From assembly GCA_964020155.1 (NCBI GenBank), contig OZ026553.1:5499009-5563008 (forward strand): a stretch of 64,000 nt of DNA. Direction: 5' to 3'. The DNA comes from Chondrilla cf. caribensis (Eukaryota > Porifera > Demospongiae > Chondrillida > Chondrillidae). Below, piece by piece: positions 1 to 11,961 of the stretch. Position numbers and translations under genes: made by a program. Each line of letters opens with the position of its first letter. Position 1 is the stretch's first letter. The notes beneath the pieces were generated by a model. It worked only from the letters and a program-made list of their open reading frames with translations, made no database searches and was not told where the DNA came from.

Positions 1-395
1 CCTGGCTCCGGCCCTGGTGTTGTATGTTTTTCTAACCGATTACTCCATCAATTCATTTCAAATGTAATTATTGTCAATAGTGCAAGCAAATTGATTAATT
101 ACAGGAAGTGATTAACTGAGTAGAACAGGAAGCCATTCCCACCTTATTACAAGGAATCTTCACTCCATGGGTTCAAGTTTGTACTTCAAGAGACATTAAA
201 TGTAAAAGGGACTTGAAATACTCCACATCACATCTATTGGATGACTAATAAAGTGGGAGTGCTTTCCAGTTATGCTCACTAAATTGCTTTTGGCGATCAA
301 TTGATTCATCAATTGGTTATTTTTGGCACTGATGAGTGATTTGAGAATTACAGCACTAATAATTTTACAGTAATTATTTTCTTTTATCCTTTAAG

Positions 396-3300
396 CTTGA
401 GCAAGAATCTTCCTCCCCTGTACTCCATCAATGTGATAAGGACATGGAAGCATCATATTATCGTATGTTAGCTGAGTGTAACGAAAGGCCATTACCAAAT
501 TCACAAAAGGTTTGTGCTACTAGTGGACTGTGTCATGTACTTTGAATTTAACATGTACACACATGTACACTGAGATATGTAATATTGAAAACTTTAGGCT
601 TTAAACTTTTTTTGTTAAAATTATCAAACATATGGAGAAAATTGGGTATAGACCCAGGATTGCTAGTACATCCTAAATGAATCAATTGACATAAGGGAAG
701 TTTGTAGGGAGGTTCTCGAGTGGTGGGTGAATGGTCATCGCAAACCCGCCTTTGGTAAAAAGGAGAAATCATGATACACTATATGGGCAGCCATTCATGC
801 AATTGATCGAGGTGCTGCCCATGCCATGGAAGATGAGCTGCAAAAGGTATTATGTTTATGGTTTGATTTGTAAGTGTATTAATTCCCAAATATACAGGTA
901 GGGGTGAATTCTTTGAACCTTAAGTAAGATTCCATGGCTGACATAGGCTTGAACCATATTATCTAAGCACAGCAATTATGTTTGTCGCTTGGCAGTGTGT
1001 ACGTATATAGCTATATGTACACATAGTGTAATTATTATGCTCAGTGATAGAGGTTTACTGACAGTGGCATTAACTAATGTGTGTTGTTATTATTCTGAGC
1101 ATTTTCATATAATTTTACAGTACTTTTCTTTCATTCTGGAGCGAGAATCTACCTCCCCTGTGCTCAGTCAATGTAATAAGGATGTGAAAGCAGCATATTA
1201 CTGTATGTTGGCTGAGTGTAAAATTTGGACATTACCAAAATGTTCACAAGAGGTTTGTGCTACTGGCGGACTGTCTCATGTACTTTGAATTTACGTGCAT
1301 GTATAGCACAGCCATACAAGCGAATTCGTTCATTGTGGCTGATAAAATGGCTTTGTGGATTAACTGGGGACGGGTTAACTAATATTCACTGTATAGACAA
1401 TAATTAGCATTAATCAATTCAGTAAGTGTGTATATGTGAATGTACATGTGTACATGTCATGTGTGTGTGTACATACGTTGTAGTGTGTCAACCCGCACTT
1501 GTGCTTATTTGCTCTTATCTCTCAATGTCAACTGAATGCAACTTACTCATGTACATATGTTAGCTGAACACAATGAAAGAACAAAAGTAATGATGTACAA
1601 AGGGTTTTGCTGCAACTAGTTAACTGTGTGGTATACATGGAGTGCATTCAAGTGGACAGCGTGTGGCTGTGTGTACGTGTACTCTACAGTTGTATCCTTC
1701 TTGGATGTGCTACTTTGCTTATCTTTCTTTCCCTCAAGCACAACAAAGTTTCCTCCACAAGTTCAAGCCAGCAACCTTTCTGTGATCCAGTTAAACCAGA
1801 AGCATCATGTGTGCCTGTTAGCAAGCAACCACAAGGGGTTTGTGCTACTTGTTGATGGTGTGATGTACATAGGACGCATTCAGTTGTGCTCTGTGTGTAC
1901 ATGTACATGTGGCCTGGTTGGTGGCAACATCATAGAGACCAACAGGGATACATGGCCTATAGTCTCACATAGCCAGACCTGTATGTTTGTTTCCCATATC
2001 TGCATTAATACGAAAGAAGTTATTGAAATATTCTGGAGTCTGATTATGTAAACATCTATACACGAGTGCAGCCCGGGACATTTCCCTTCTTTTGCCTAAT
2101 GGCAACCATTTTAACAATCAGCCTTATTACATGGTTTTGCCCTCGTTCTAGCTTCTGCTGCAACTCCACTCTGCACTCATGCCACAGAACACAGCAATAG
2201 TCCAGATGTGGTAGAATGAGAACAATGTATAGCTTCTTCTTGCATGATGCTGATAGGTAGAACCTCCCTTAGCTGCCTCAGCTATCCAAGCCCATCAAAC
2301 ACCTTACTGCCATAATGTGCTCACTCCATTTTAACTCATCATCAACCCACACCCCCAAATATTTGACCGGTTTACTCCTTACAATTGCTTCACCCCTCAG
2401 TTTCACCTGCACTCCTTCAAGTTTCACTGCCCGCCGTCTCCTACTTGATATCAACATCCGAGTCTTCTTAACATCATCTTCAAACCATTTATCTGCACTT
2501 GCTAGGTTCTTTGATAGTCCCTTTTCTAAGTTAGCACAGCTATATATCACACACATGATAGATGATAGTGTCACCTGCACACTGGTTAGTCTGACTTCCA
2601 GCAACTACTTTTGACAGATCATTAAGTTAAAACATAAATGGTAGAGGAGTGGTCCCAGGATAGACCCTTGTGGGACTCCCCGTTTGATGACACTCCATTC
2701 TGAGGTAACACTTCCCATACTCACCCTCTGTCTTCTACCACTCAGATACCCTTGAAACCACTGTAACTCCTTTCCTCTCACACCATAACTCTCCAGCTTA
2801 GCACACAAAATAGAGTGGTTCACCAAATCAAAGGCCTTGCTCGAATCAATCATCACTGCCCCCACTAACTTGTCTTTGTCCAATGCTTGTCTCCAGTCAT
2901 CAACAGAATTTGAAATAGAGCTAGAATTCAAGCGCAAAGCCTACTCCAAACCTTACATCTTCAGTGAAGGTTCTCCTAAACATACTGTATATAAAAGATA
3001 TGCCTAAGTCACCACAATTCTGTAACTACAATTACAGTGGAACCTCTATAATCCGACTTCAATGGGGTTGAAATAAAATGTTGGATTACAGAGGATGTTG
3101 GATTATAGGGAATATTCATCTTATACATGCAGACGATTATGATTGAACTGATTAAGTACATGCAATATAATTATCCTGATAAATGGTATTACTACTTTAT
3201 TAAGAAGGAGTCAGAAAAGGGAATATATGAGCTCATTGAAGGACTCTGCTGGTGTAGCCTTCACAATTCTCTGGCATTTCGAAGTGCAATTGGATTCCCG

Positions 3301-3869
3301 GGCTTCCATGTAGAGATTTCACTTTCGTAAACTAACTGTACTCCTTCCAATGCCAAACTTCTTGCTCAAATCATCTTGTCTGGGCTTAGGAACAGCTTCG
3401 CTGGCCTTAATAAGATCAATCTTCTTCTCCAGTGTAAGTTCATTGTGAAGTAGCCATCTTTTTCCTCACACGTAACCAGATTATGGAGAAGTTTTCATGA
3501 GACTTGGATAGAATACAGTGTCGGATTACGGATTACGGACTACTCCGGATTACAAGATATGTTTTACACTATAATCGTTCGTTCCTCATTTTTTGTCGAA
3601 TTTTACCTAACTCTGGATTATAGAGGAGTCAGATTAGGGAGGTTCCACTGTACTTGTTTTAGAGCAACGTTCATCAGGCCGTATATACTTTGCCTATACG
3701 GCTTTGCCCTCAGTCTCTCATGCTATGGATCCATTCCCTATGTATCCTTACTAAAGGTGATATCGTATATGCATACACTACATGTGTCCTTCCTGCATGG
3801 GTATGCCTGTACACACACACACATACACACAAACACACACACACACACACACGCACACGCGCGCACACA

Positions 3870-3948
<79 letters not shown>

Positions 3949-4647
3949 TGTGTGATTAATATTGTCATATTGGAGACTAAGACTTAGTCTTATATAATGC
4001 TAGAATTAAATGTTATCTTAGGCTGCACAGCCTGAAATAATTATTGGTAATCTCTGATATTTGTGTAATGTCTATGGTTTTGTAGTTAATGAAATGTACT
4101 TTTGTAATGCATAGATGCTCCTTCAAGTCCCTCCAAGTTATTACTTTCTTCTTTTTCACCTTAAGCCTGTTTCGAAAGATTCAAGGCAGCCACATGGATG
4201 TGATTTAACTGAACCAGAAAAGGTTTGTACTTCTACTCATCATTAGGACTGTCTACCAGACTGAGTGTCTAGATGCACAATTTTATCATCATAATAGTCA
4301 TTTGTTTACCTAATTTAACATAGCTATACTATCAATGATGAATATATTTTCGAAACAACATTAGAAATTTATTCTTTTGTAGGAACAAATCCAGAATGGA
4401 ATGCAATCAATCAAAGGTGACTCTGACAGTCTGTGCTTTACTAGTATACAACAGTGTGTAGAATCTGAATTTTTATCATTACTGCTTGGTAGCACATGGT
4501 AATAATGTGGTGAATATGGTAATGACCTATTGAACACAGTATTAGATACTTTGTGCTTTTATCTGATCAGGAAGTAAGACTAAGGGGCTGAAATTTTTCG
4601 GGAAGAGAAAGAAGAACTTCGAGAAGAAAAAGAAGAAAGGATCATGA
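396..4647 (+). CDS. Gene C, 3' end of a multi-exon gene (unrecognised product)
   Basis: Product not recognised. Supported exons are 396-509, 1121-1252, 1739-1837, 4166-4222, 4383-4416 and 4571-4647, each with AG before and GT after. The first four are multiples of 3 and phase 0. The fifth ends in phase 1 and the last continues in that phase to a TGA at 4645-4647. The encoded segments are Ser/Pro/Gln/Cys-rich (for example [13 protein letters not shown]) and look disordered. The protein ends in a Lys/Arg-rich tail ([14 protein letters not shown]), which could bind membrane or nucleic acid. Exons 1 and 2 are duplicates ([16 protein letters not shown] and [16 protein letters not shown]). A further possible exon lies at about 778-845. 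The 5' part is outside the window. The gene could be decaying, since one intron holds a LINE and a Tigger-like element. Confidence 0.45.
2060..2937 (-). mobile_element. Non-LTR retrotransposon (LINE) fragment, dead reverse transcriptase
   Basis: The minus strand encodes RT palm-domain motifs: [12 protein letters not shown], then [12 protein letters not shown], then [13 protein letters not shown], then [11 protein letters not shown] and [13 protein letters not shown] near 2100-2200. This order is typical of the RT core and thumb of Jockey/CR1-like LINEs. The catalytic YADD box reads CAGD at about 2580-2600, and the frame is broken there by stops and shifts, so the copy is inactive. It is 5'-truncated at about 2937, with no endonuclease domain visible. 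It lies in an intron of gene C, in the antisense direction. Confidence 0.85.
3035..3650 (-). mobile_element. Tigger/pogo-like DNA transposon remnant
   Basis: The ends are perfect terminal inverted repeats of 12 bp (CAGTGGAACCTC at 3035-3046, its complement at 3639-3650), flanked by TA on both sides, the target duplication of the pogo/Tc1 group. Inside, the minus strand at about 3340-3460 reads as a CENP-B/Tigger N-terminal helix-turn-helix, with [13 protein letters not shown] and [15 protein letters not shown]. The DDE catalytic domain is missing, so the 616-bp copy is non-autonomous. Confidence 0.85.
3811..3946. repeat. (CA)n microsatellite
   Basis: CA dinucleotide tract with a few CG and AA interruptions in its left half, inside a gene C intron. 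Its apparent ORFs are repeat artefacts. Confidence 0.97.
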
Positions 4648-4933
4648 AGGTACAAGGGCTTGTAGTGCTATTATGCACATCTTTAATTTTAATGTACATG
4701 TTACGCTGTGTAATTAGTCCAGGGGATCAAGCGTTTACTCAATGTACATGCTGCGTGTACTGAGCATTACTCATTTGCCACCATGCATGCAAGCGTCACC
4801 CACTTTCAGCCATTTCAATATAATTCTTGACAGTTTTCCATTCCACTTTAAATAACCATGATCCTCCTGAGAAAAGGGTAAAAGGTGAGGTATAGGACTT
4901 GAGTGCGGACTTTCGAAAATATAGCAACTTTGT

Positions 4934-5372
4934 TGAGTAACAAGAATTATTCAACGATGTCACAGCCAATACTTCAATGAAACACAGGATGTTTCGATCC
5001 ATAGATCTTCTTGAGCTGTATACAAAACTTAGCATGCAGACCTATTAAATACTAAATGGGTGACAGGTGTAAGGCAGGAAAGGATGTAATGACATCAGAA
5101 TAATAAACATGGATGAAAATTTATAATCAATGGGTTGTCAATTTGTCTATTAGAGGTAGGCAGGTGGGATTGATGGTTAATCCACAGTCCAGATTGGAGG
5201 ATTGTTGCTGTTGGTGGATATGTAGGACTTCCAGTCCTTCCTGTCACCCTCTTAGTATTTAATACGTCCACATGTGGAGTTTTGTATACATCTGAAGGAG
5301 ATCTACAGATCGAAACATCCTGTGTTTATTGAAGTATTGGCTGGGATTACGTTCAACAATTCTTGTTACTCA
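4934..5372. mobile_element. Foldback element with about 100-bp inverted arms
   Basis: The left arm (about 4934-5030, including GGATGTTTCGATC) reappears in reverse complement at about 5278-5372 (GATCGAAACATCC). Inner parts also pair: an ATTAAATACTAA-type stretch near 5044 matches TTAGTATTTAAT near 5255. There is no coding capacity. It lies between the end of gene C and the LTR retrotransposon. Confidence 0.75.
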
Positions 5373-5498
5373 TTAGAACTCACACAGCAATGAACCCCTA
5401 TCATATCAGCAACTGTGTTGGTATACATACACTGTTTGTTTAGCTGATGTATTTATGGATGTATCCGTTAATTGTTACAAAAACTCCTTCGATTATTG

Positions 5499-5719
5499 TG
5501 TAATGCGCTGTTCAGGACAGAATCTCCGTTTCCGCACAGATTCGCCAAGCACACGAATCAACTCAATTTATTATCAACAACAGACTGGCCCTCATCCACC
5601 ACCTGATGGACTATAAGTACATGATTTACATCTAGCACCTCCACATTAGCCTAGGAACACAATAGTTAATCTCTAATAACAATCTACTACCTAGCAGTTT
5701 CACAACACATAAAGGTCCA
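5499..5719 (-). repeat. 3' LTR of the gypsy element
   Basis: A 221-bp TG...CA sequence whose two halves match 10481-10560 and about 11120-11254. The sequence just inside it (5720-5760) is purine-rich on the minus strand (GGTGGGGAAA), as expected for a polypurine tract. Confidence 0.9.
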
Positions 5720-5978
5720 TGCAGGGATTACATTTCCCCACCCTTCGGGGCTAGCGTCCTTGCAAGCCCGTCACTGGCAACTTGGTTTCTCGCTCTGCTC
5801 TCAAACGACCGTTCCACAACCCTCCGTCTTTATCAGCAGTAGGTTGATTGGGCCCAGCCTTCTTGAGGCTCTCAGTGATGGCTTCACTTGGCTTCATTGA
5901 TGTGGTGCAGTGTAATGCATCCTCTGATACGCAGGTTGAGGGAGCATCCTCTTCAATTTCCTCAGGGCATTGTCACAC

Positions 5979-6986
5979 TCAGTTGAGAGCTACTTGAATA
6001 GTGTCCGAGTGTGACTTGCTGATGAGTAGTACTTCCATGCCATTTTCGAAAAGAGATACTACTCGGTATGGTCCTTTGAAAGGTCTTGCAAATTTATATG
6101 CCTTGACCAGTTGTTCTGATGGCATATGGATGAAGACCTGGTCCTCAACCTTAAACCGAGGGTCATGAGCATGGCGGTCATGGTGTTGCTTCTGCTGCTG
6201 CTGAGCCTTCTGCACCTTCATCTTCGCTAGACTCCACGCAGCTGACATCCTTTCAACAACCTCCGACTTATGAGTCAACATCCAACTCTTCTCAAGCAAC
6301 AGGTGGTGTTAGGGCTGCTTCAGTTGGAAGGCGTGTGTCCCTTCCGTAAAGCAAGAAAAAGGCGATTCCTTGGTGGAATCTTGCAGGAATCGCCTTTTTC
6401 TTGCTTTACGGAAGGTTTATAATCCATATGCCATCAGAACAACTGGTCAAGGCATATAAATTTGCAAGACCTTTCAAAAGACCATACCAAGTAGTATCTC
6501 TTTTCGAAATATAGGATGTTGTGTTGATCTTCTTCATCCCCATCAGAGTGTACACCTCATGTAACAGCTTACTAAGAAACGCCTTCCCACCACAGCGTAC
6601 TGATTTCCTTGACTGATCTTGGAAAACTTCAAAACATCCACTCCCACTCTGTCAAAAGGGTCATGCCCATGTATCTTGGCCTCTCGCAGGTGTCCTCCAA
6701 AGGTTCCACTTTGAGCCTCTTCGAAAATCTTCATGCGGTCACTTGCAACAAGCACAATCCTTAGAGTCTGATCCTTTTCCAAGTGATACAACACACCATC
6801 TAAAATCTCGAAGGAAGAGCTGCTGAGCATGTGTTCGCAAGCAAGTTTATCCTCGGTTGGCAAGATGCCATCCCCCAAGTAGCTGATGATAGGTTTGAGC
6901 TCAGGATCCTGCAACTGTCTTTGTCTCAGTGGGTCCTCACCACCCTTTGCACATGCCTCACTCCCTTCCATCCCAGTGCCAAGCAC
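5979..6986 (-). pseudogene. Integrase region of the gypsy element, internally deleted
   Basis: The minus strand shows the end of RNase H (DALSRAP at 7020), a linker with part of the zinc-binding region, then PFDRVGVDVLKF at about 6640, typical of the integrase core start. Most of the core is missing. The C-terminal part follows at 5979-6299, with the phrase RFKVEDQVFIHMPSEQ and KFARPFKGPYRVVSLF, the usual gypsy integrase C-terminal beta module. An inverted duplication separates the pieces, so the copy cannot make active integrase. Confidence 0.8.
6020..6520. repeat. Inverted duplication inside the integrase region with a perfect hairpin
   Basis: About 90 bp of the integrase C-terminal coding sequence (6046-6130) occurs again inverted at about 6425-6510. 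Between them is a perfect 28-30 bp inverted repeat (CCTTCCGTAAAGCAAG at about 6341 and its complement at about 6395) around a short loop of about 16 nt. This is a fold-back rearrangement of the element. Confidence 0.8.
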
Positions 6987-7440
6987 TGCTGCCTCAGAAT
7001 GTGGTGATCAGTAGTACCTACAGGCGCTCGCGAGAGAGCATCTGCATTGGAATTCTTCTTCCCTTGGCAATAGTGGATGTAGAGATCCAACTCCTGTATG
7101 GCTAGTCCCCATCTTGCAAGCTTCCCTGACGGATGTGGTGTGTTCAGGAGTGCCTTCAGGGCCTCATGGTCGGTGTACACATCACAACGATGTCCAAAAA
7201 GATAGGTCCTGAAGTGCTTGAGAGCCCAAACAACGCCAAGCGCCTCCAGTTCAGTGACTCCGTAGTTAGCCTCGTGCTTTTGCAGAGTATGATGGCATAA
7301 GCTATGGATCACATGGTCCCATCATCTTGCACCTGGGCAAGCACGGCACCAAATCCAATTCCTGATGCATCAGTTTCAAGCACAAATCCCTTGTTGAAGT
7401 TAGGAAGAGCAAGAACAGGGGCACTGGTCAGACGTGATTT
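6926..7440 (-). pseudogene. RNase H domain of the gypsy element
   Basis: The minus-strand segments read YGVTELEALGVVWALKHF, VYTDHEALKALLNTPHP and GKKNSNADALSRAP, the standard Ty3/gypsy RNase H-like motifs. A frameshift near 7310 separates this from the upstream part ([15 protein letters not shown], about 7340-7390). Confidence 0.85.
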
Positions 7441-7499
7441 GAGCTCATCAAATGCTCCTTGACAGGCTTGGCTTCAAACAAATGGTGCATCCTTGCGGG

Positions 7500-8153
7500 T
7501 TAATGCAAACAACGGTTTGCTACATTTGCAAAATTCTCAATCAATCTCTGATAATAGGACATGAATACCAGAAATGACCATAGCTGTTTGATATCACAAC
7601 CGGAAACTGCTGCACTGCCACCACTTTGCATGGATCGGCTGCTTTTCCATTTGCAGATACCACATAACCTAGGTATTCTACTTCCGTCTTGGTAATGTGA
7701 CATTTGGGGGGCTTGTGAAGTCCTGCTTTCCTCAGACGATGGAATACTGCACAAGGTTATTCAGGTGAGCCTCAAATGTTGTCCCCATAACTAGGATATC
7801 ATTAATGTAATCCAGACAGACTACTCTCGCAAGTCCCTTCAGTACCATCTCCATCCACTGCTGGAAGGTCGCTGGGTCATTGCAAAGGCCAAATGGCATC
7901 ACTAGAAACTTAACAGGCCCTGATGTGTAGTAAACGCCGTCTTCTCCACTGACTCTGGGTCCATCTTCACTTGCCAATACCCTTCCTTTGCCTCCAGAGT
8001 GACTAGGTGAAAGTTAGGGTTTCGGATAACCAAAGTGACCTGGTTCTGGTCATCTAGCTGTGTGGCAGCTGTTTCCATTGTCACACCCTTCTCCTCTAAC
8101 TGCTCACTCAGTGGTGCAAACAAGACTGTGTCCACAGCGACTGGGCTGCTCAC
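7500..8153 (-). pseudogene. Reverse transcriptase domain of the gypsy element
   Basis: In minus-strand order: GYWQVKMDPESVEKTAF, LVMPFGLCNDPATFQQ, and VCLDYINDILVMG. The catalytic box that should read Y-x-D-D appears as YIND, and frameshifts at about 7950 and 7750 break the frame. The domain is clearly gypsy RT but not functional. Confidence 0.85.
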
Positions 8154-8466
8154 AACCGGCCAAACAAGTCCTCATGTCTGGCGGGCACTTTCACAGCTGC
8201 AACTAGACACACCTCTACCAAGTTGGAAGACGTTCTTTGCAATCGGGCATGTTATCCGGATTTGGCGTGACTACTTCCTCTTCAACATTGTTCCCTGTTG
8301 GCTCAGGGTTGGTAATTCTTGGCTCAATCTGGTTACCAGTGAGTAGATCTTCCTGTTTGCTCCCATGTCCATGGAGTAGCTGAAACCCTAGCCGGCCAAG
8401 AATGTCTGTCCCGATTAGAAATGACATGATCTTCTTCCCCGCATGGCAAAGGGTCGCCTCAATCTG

Positions 8467-8667
8467 TCAAACAATGTTTAGCCTTCCACCTCCATAGCTA
8501 TGTAGGGTCAGTTCCGACAACTTCGGTAACAAACAAGCACAACCATCTTTCTGCCATTCTTCATGGGTCTGGTTCTTCAGCTTGTTGCTCAACAGCACCT
8601 GCAAGAGAAAGTCTAGAGAAACAGTGGTTACTGGTGATCCAGTGTCAAGCATGGCTTTAACAGGCAT
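8467..8667 (-). pseudogene. Aspartic protease segment of the gypsy element
   Basis: MLDTGSPVTTVS near the start of this minus-strand frame is the DTGS active-site loop of retroviral-type aspartic proteases. The piece overlaps the end of the gag frame, as expected from the gag-pro-pol order. The following frame (8215-8427) contains ILGRLGFQLL, like the second protease motif (ILG). Confidence 0.75.
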
Positions 8668-10412
8668 TCCCTCATGGTCACATTGGCCAAGATTGTCGGT
8701 CCAAGTATCAAGCTTCCCCCAACGTCTGTCTCTATTCCATACATAGTAATAGATAGTGGCATCACTTTCTCCAATGTTTCCTCCAACTCAGCTTCTCTTA
8801 AGGCAGCACGCAATTGCTCCACCTTGTCACTCTTGATCCTGGCTGTGTTCCCTGTTGGCATTGTCTCTGCCACAAGGCCGCTCATGGTGGTGGTGCGGTT
8901 ACTCTCTCCATTTCCCTTGCCTCGTCCTCTAGATTCCATGGGTGCAGATCTGCCCTTAAGAGGACAGTCCCTGGCTATATGCTCCTGCCCATGACAATGA
9001 AAACACTTAGGACCTGGCTTACTGTTAGGTTGCCCAGCTATCTTGCTCCCCATAATGCTTTCACTTGGTAACTTATGTGGGGTCGAGCTGTCTCTGGCTC
9101 CATGCTTCATCCCTTAGCTTGGCATCCTCTAGTCTGGCTCTGGCCAGCAACTGATCAAAGGTCCCCTCAACACCTGCCAAATTTACTTTAATCTCTTGCT
9201 GTAGGCCCGCTACAAATTGGTAACAGAGAACGGAGCGTCCCAGATCTTCTGCTTTTCTGGTTCCCTGTTGGGTTTACAGGTAGGCCAAATGGAACAGGCG
9301 TCTGAGATCCTGAGCATACACATTAACTGTCTTCTTTGGAACCCTCTGTCTACGGTCATGAAAAAGGCTGCTCTGGACCGCCTGTAGCCGTACCAGGGTG
9401 AATCGCTTCTTCAATTGGGCGACTAGGGATGTGTAGCTCTTCTGTTCCTGATCAGGACAGGATTTGTAGAATGAGTATGCCTATCCTTGTAGGCAAGTCG
9501 TGAGGTTGACCAACTTGGCTTGGTCATCCCATCTCGCAATCTGTGCAACTATGTCCAGTTGTTCAATCCAATCCTTGAAGGTCTCTTCCTCCTGGACATC
9601 TTTGCCTGTGAACGGCAGATCAGTGGCAACTGTTGGGCCATCATGGCAGCAGTCCAATTGAGGCTGCGTGGGACCGATGCTCCTGTTGATCTGGGTGTTG
9701 TGGGTGTGTCCACACTAGTGTCGGATGTGGGCCGATTTGATGCTGTTGTGGTCCTTTGATTACTGGTGACAATGGCCTGGCTCAACATAGGCACAGGTCC
9801 AGCCTGGGGTGGTGTGTTGGGGTCCACTGTGTGTGGCCTGTCTACAGTAGCATTCTGCCTGGGGTTACTAGGGTGGTCAAATGACGTTACTGACAGGATA
9901 TCAATGGTGCCTGAGTCTGATGGAGTCAGAACTTTCTCATCCTCCATGGCCCCAGGAGGCCCACTATTCTTTAGCTGCTCCAACAAGGCTTGTTCCCTCT
10001 TCTCCCACTTGGTTTGTCCTGCTTCCAGCTGTAGAACTGTAGTTCAGCACCGTGTAATTCCGATTGCAGTCAAGTACCCATTTCTTCCTCATACTTGAAA
10101 CACTGCGTGATTTCCTGGATTTTGTCCTGTTTTTCCTGTCGAAGCTGCTCAACTTCTTCGGTGAGCCCTTCGACACGTCCTTCACTCTGTACTGTTCCTC
10201 AAGTCAAACTGCCGTCGCTTCCTCTGTTGCCTTGGCCTCACTTTTGCGAGCTTAGTGGAGTAAATCTCTCAGTTCCTTGACTTCTGAGGTCAGCCACTCG
10301 GCCTCAACTTGGTCGGGGTTATGCTCTCGAAGTTGAGCGTACTCTACTCTGAGTTCTTGCACTTCTCTGCGAGCGTTGTCCAATTGAGTCCTCAGCAACT
10401 CGGTGTGGCTCA
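8628..10412 (-). pseudogene. Gag region of the gypsy element
   Basis: A minus-strand ATG at 10410-10412 opens a Glu/Gln/Arg-rich coiled-coil segment (TQLDNARREVQELRVEY). It is interrupted by stops near 10255 and 10206 and continues in other frames through a Pro/Thr/Ser-rich part (9549-9986). The segment 8628-9110 carries a CX2CX4HX4C zinc knuckle (CFHCHGQEHIARDC) for RNA binding. Several stops and shifts show it is not functional. Confidence 0.75.
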
Positions 10413-10460
10413 TCTTGCTCGTGTTTCACGGCGGATATATGCCTAGTTCTCTTCACCCAA

Positions 10461-10480
10461 ATCCCGGCCCGGCCTCCAAA
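10461..10480 (-). other. Probable tRNA primer-binding site
   Basis: Directly inside the 5' LTR, the plus strand reads ATCCCGGCCCGGCCTCCA before 10481. That looks like a tRNA 3' end: T-stem strand, acceptor strand, discriminator T, CCA. On the minus strand this is the complementary primer-binding site, 2 nt from the LTR edge. I do not assign the tRNA type. Confidence 0.6.
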
Positions 10481-11254
10481 TGTAATGCGCTGTTCATGAC
10501 AGAATCTCCATCTCCACACAGATTCGTCAAGCACACGAATCAACTCAATTTACTAACAACAATTAACGGATAGATTGATGTCTATTTATTTGAACAATTA
10601 CACATCTCACTTGTTGGCAAATAATTGCAACGTTTTGCCCTGCTGGGCTTCTTCAGGCAATGCTTACAAAACTGTGTGACAACAAAAACTTGATAGGTGT
10701 GTAATGATAACCAATCAGAGTCCTAGTGTGATGGTGTAATCTAATCAGTCCAAATTTGGTCAAGGGAAAACCCTGAGTCCAAATTGAATTTACATCAAAT
10801 CAAACAGTACATTCAATTTGGACTCAACTGATTTGATTACACCATCACTAGGACTCTGGTTATCATTACACACCTATCAAGTTTTTGTTGTCACATAGTT
10901 TTGTAAGCATTGCCTAAAGAAGCCCAAGTGGGCGAAACGTTGCAATTATTTACCAACAAGTGACATGCGTAATTGTCCAAATAAATAGACATCAATCTAT
11001 CAAGGCTCAGGTTAGGTAAGCTTATTTATTCTGAGGAGGCCTTTAGCCAATGGCTACTACACTAGGCACCCAGTACAATGTCAGCATGTCAACTAACATC
11101 TATCATAACAATTAACGGACTGACTATCATCCCCCACCTGACAGACTATAAGTACATGATTTACATCTAGCACCTCCACATTAGCCTAGGAACACAATAG
11201 TTAATCTCTAATAACCATTTACTGCCTAGCAGTTTCACAACACATAAAGGTCCA
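10481..11254 (-). repeat. 5' LTR of the gypsy element, interrupted
   Basis: Positions 10481-10570 and 11107-11254 together match the 221-bp LTR at 5499-5719. About 549 bp of foreign sequence sits in the middle, flanked by a 13-bp direct repeat (AACAATTAACGGA). Confidence 0.9.
10571..11119. mobile_element. Nested foldback element inserted in the 5' LTR
   Basis: About 190-bp inverted arms: 10571-10760 (TAGATTGATGTCTATTTATT, then TTGCAACGTTTTGCCC) pair with about 10810-11001 (GGGCGAAACGTTGCAA, then AATAAATAGACATCAATCTA). A unique tail of about 105 bp follows. The block is flanked by direct copies of AACAATTAACGGA at 10558-10570 and 11107-11119. There is no ORF. It inserted after the LTR element. 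Confidence 0.85.
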
Positions 11255-11887
11255 GGAAATACATATGTAAACTCCAACAAGCATCAAGCATCAATGCAAG
11301 CAGTACATTTAATCAATTGAAAAATACTGTATTATTTTGCAGCTTCAAATTCATGATGGACTCTGGAGCGCAATGTTTCAACTTTTATTTTTGTATTATG
11401 ATGCACTTTTATTTTTTTGTAAATAAAATTCAATAATGTTTCCATATTATATACATAATACTCTTGAACAGTATTTGTCATTTGTTTGAATTGGTAGAAT
11501 ATTGGGTGCATGCACATGTTACACATACTAATGTTGATTGAACTCATAGCAACCTAAATTTAAACATGTGAGTCTGATTAATGTATTTTATGTCACCACA
11601 TAATGTAAATCATTTGATCATATGTAACACGATACAAGACTTAGTATATTATAATATACAATATATGTACTCTTTAATATTAAAATTAATGACTGCTTAC
11701 AAGATCACTATGTAGTCTGCCGAGGCAGTTACCTACAGGCACGTGGGTTTGCCTATAGGTAAAGAGTATGGCTGTATCCATGGTAGAAATGATCGTGGAA
11801 GTCCACCATATGACGGCAGCCATTTAAATTTTATCGTGGCCTCGGCGAATGGTCCGCCGGGTCTATGTGGGAGTCCACACACACGCA

Positions 11888-11961
<74 letters not shown>

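Larger units (their letters stand above)
5499..11254 (-). mobile_element. Ty3/gypsy LTR retrotransposon, decayed, minus strand
   Basis: The element is bounded by LTRs at 5499-5719 and 10481-11254 (the latter split by an insertion). Both begin TGTAATGCGC and end GGTCCA in plus orientation. Going along the minus strand from 10.4 kb the order is gag, zinc knuckle, aspartic protease, reverse transcriptase, RNase H, integrase: the Ty3/gypsy order. Frames are broken many times, and part of the integrase core is missing. No matching target-site duplication is visible (bases before 5499 and after 11254 differ), so the ends may have been rearranged or recombined after insertion. Confidence 0.9.
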
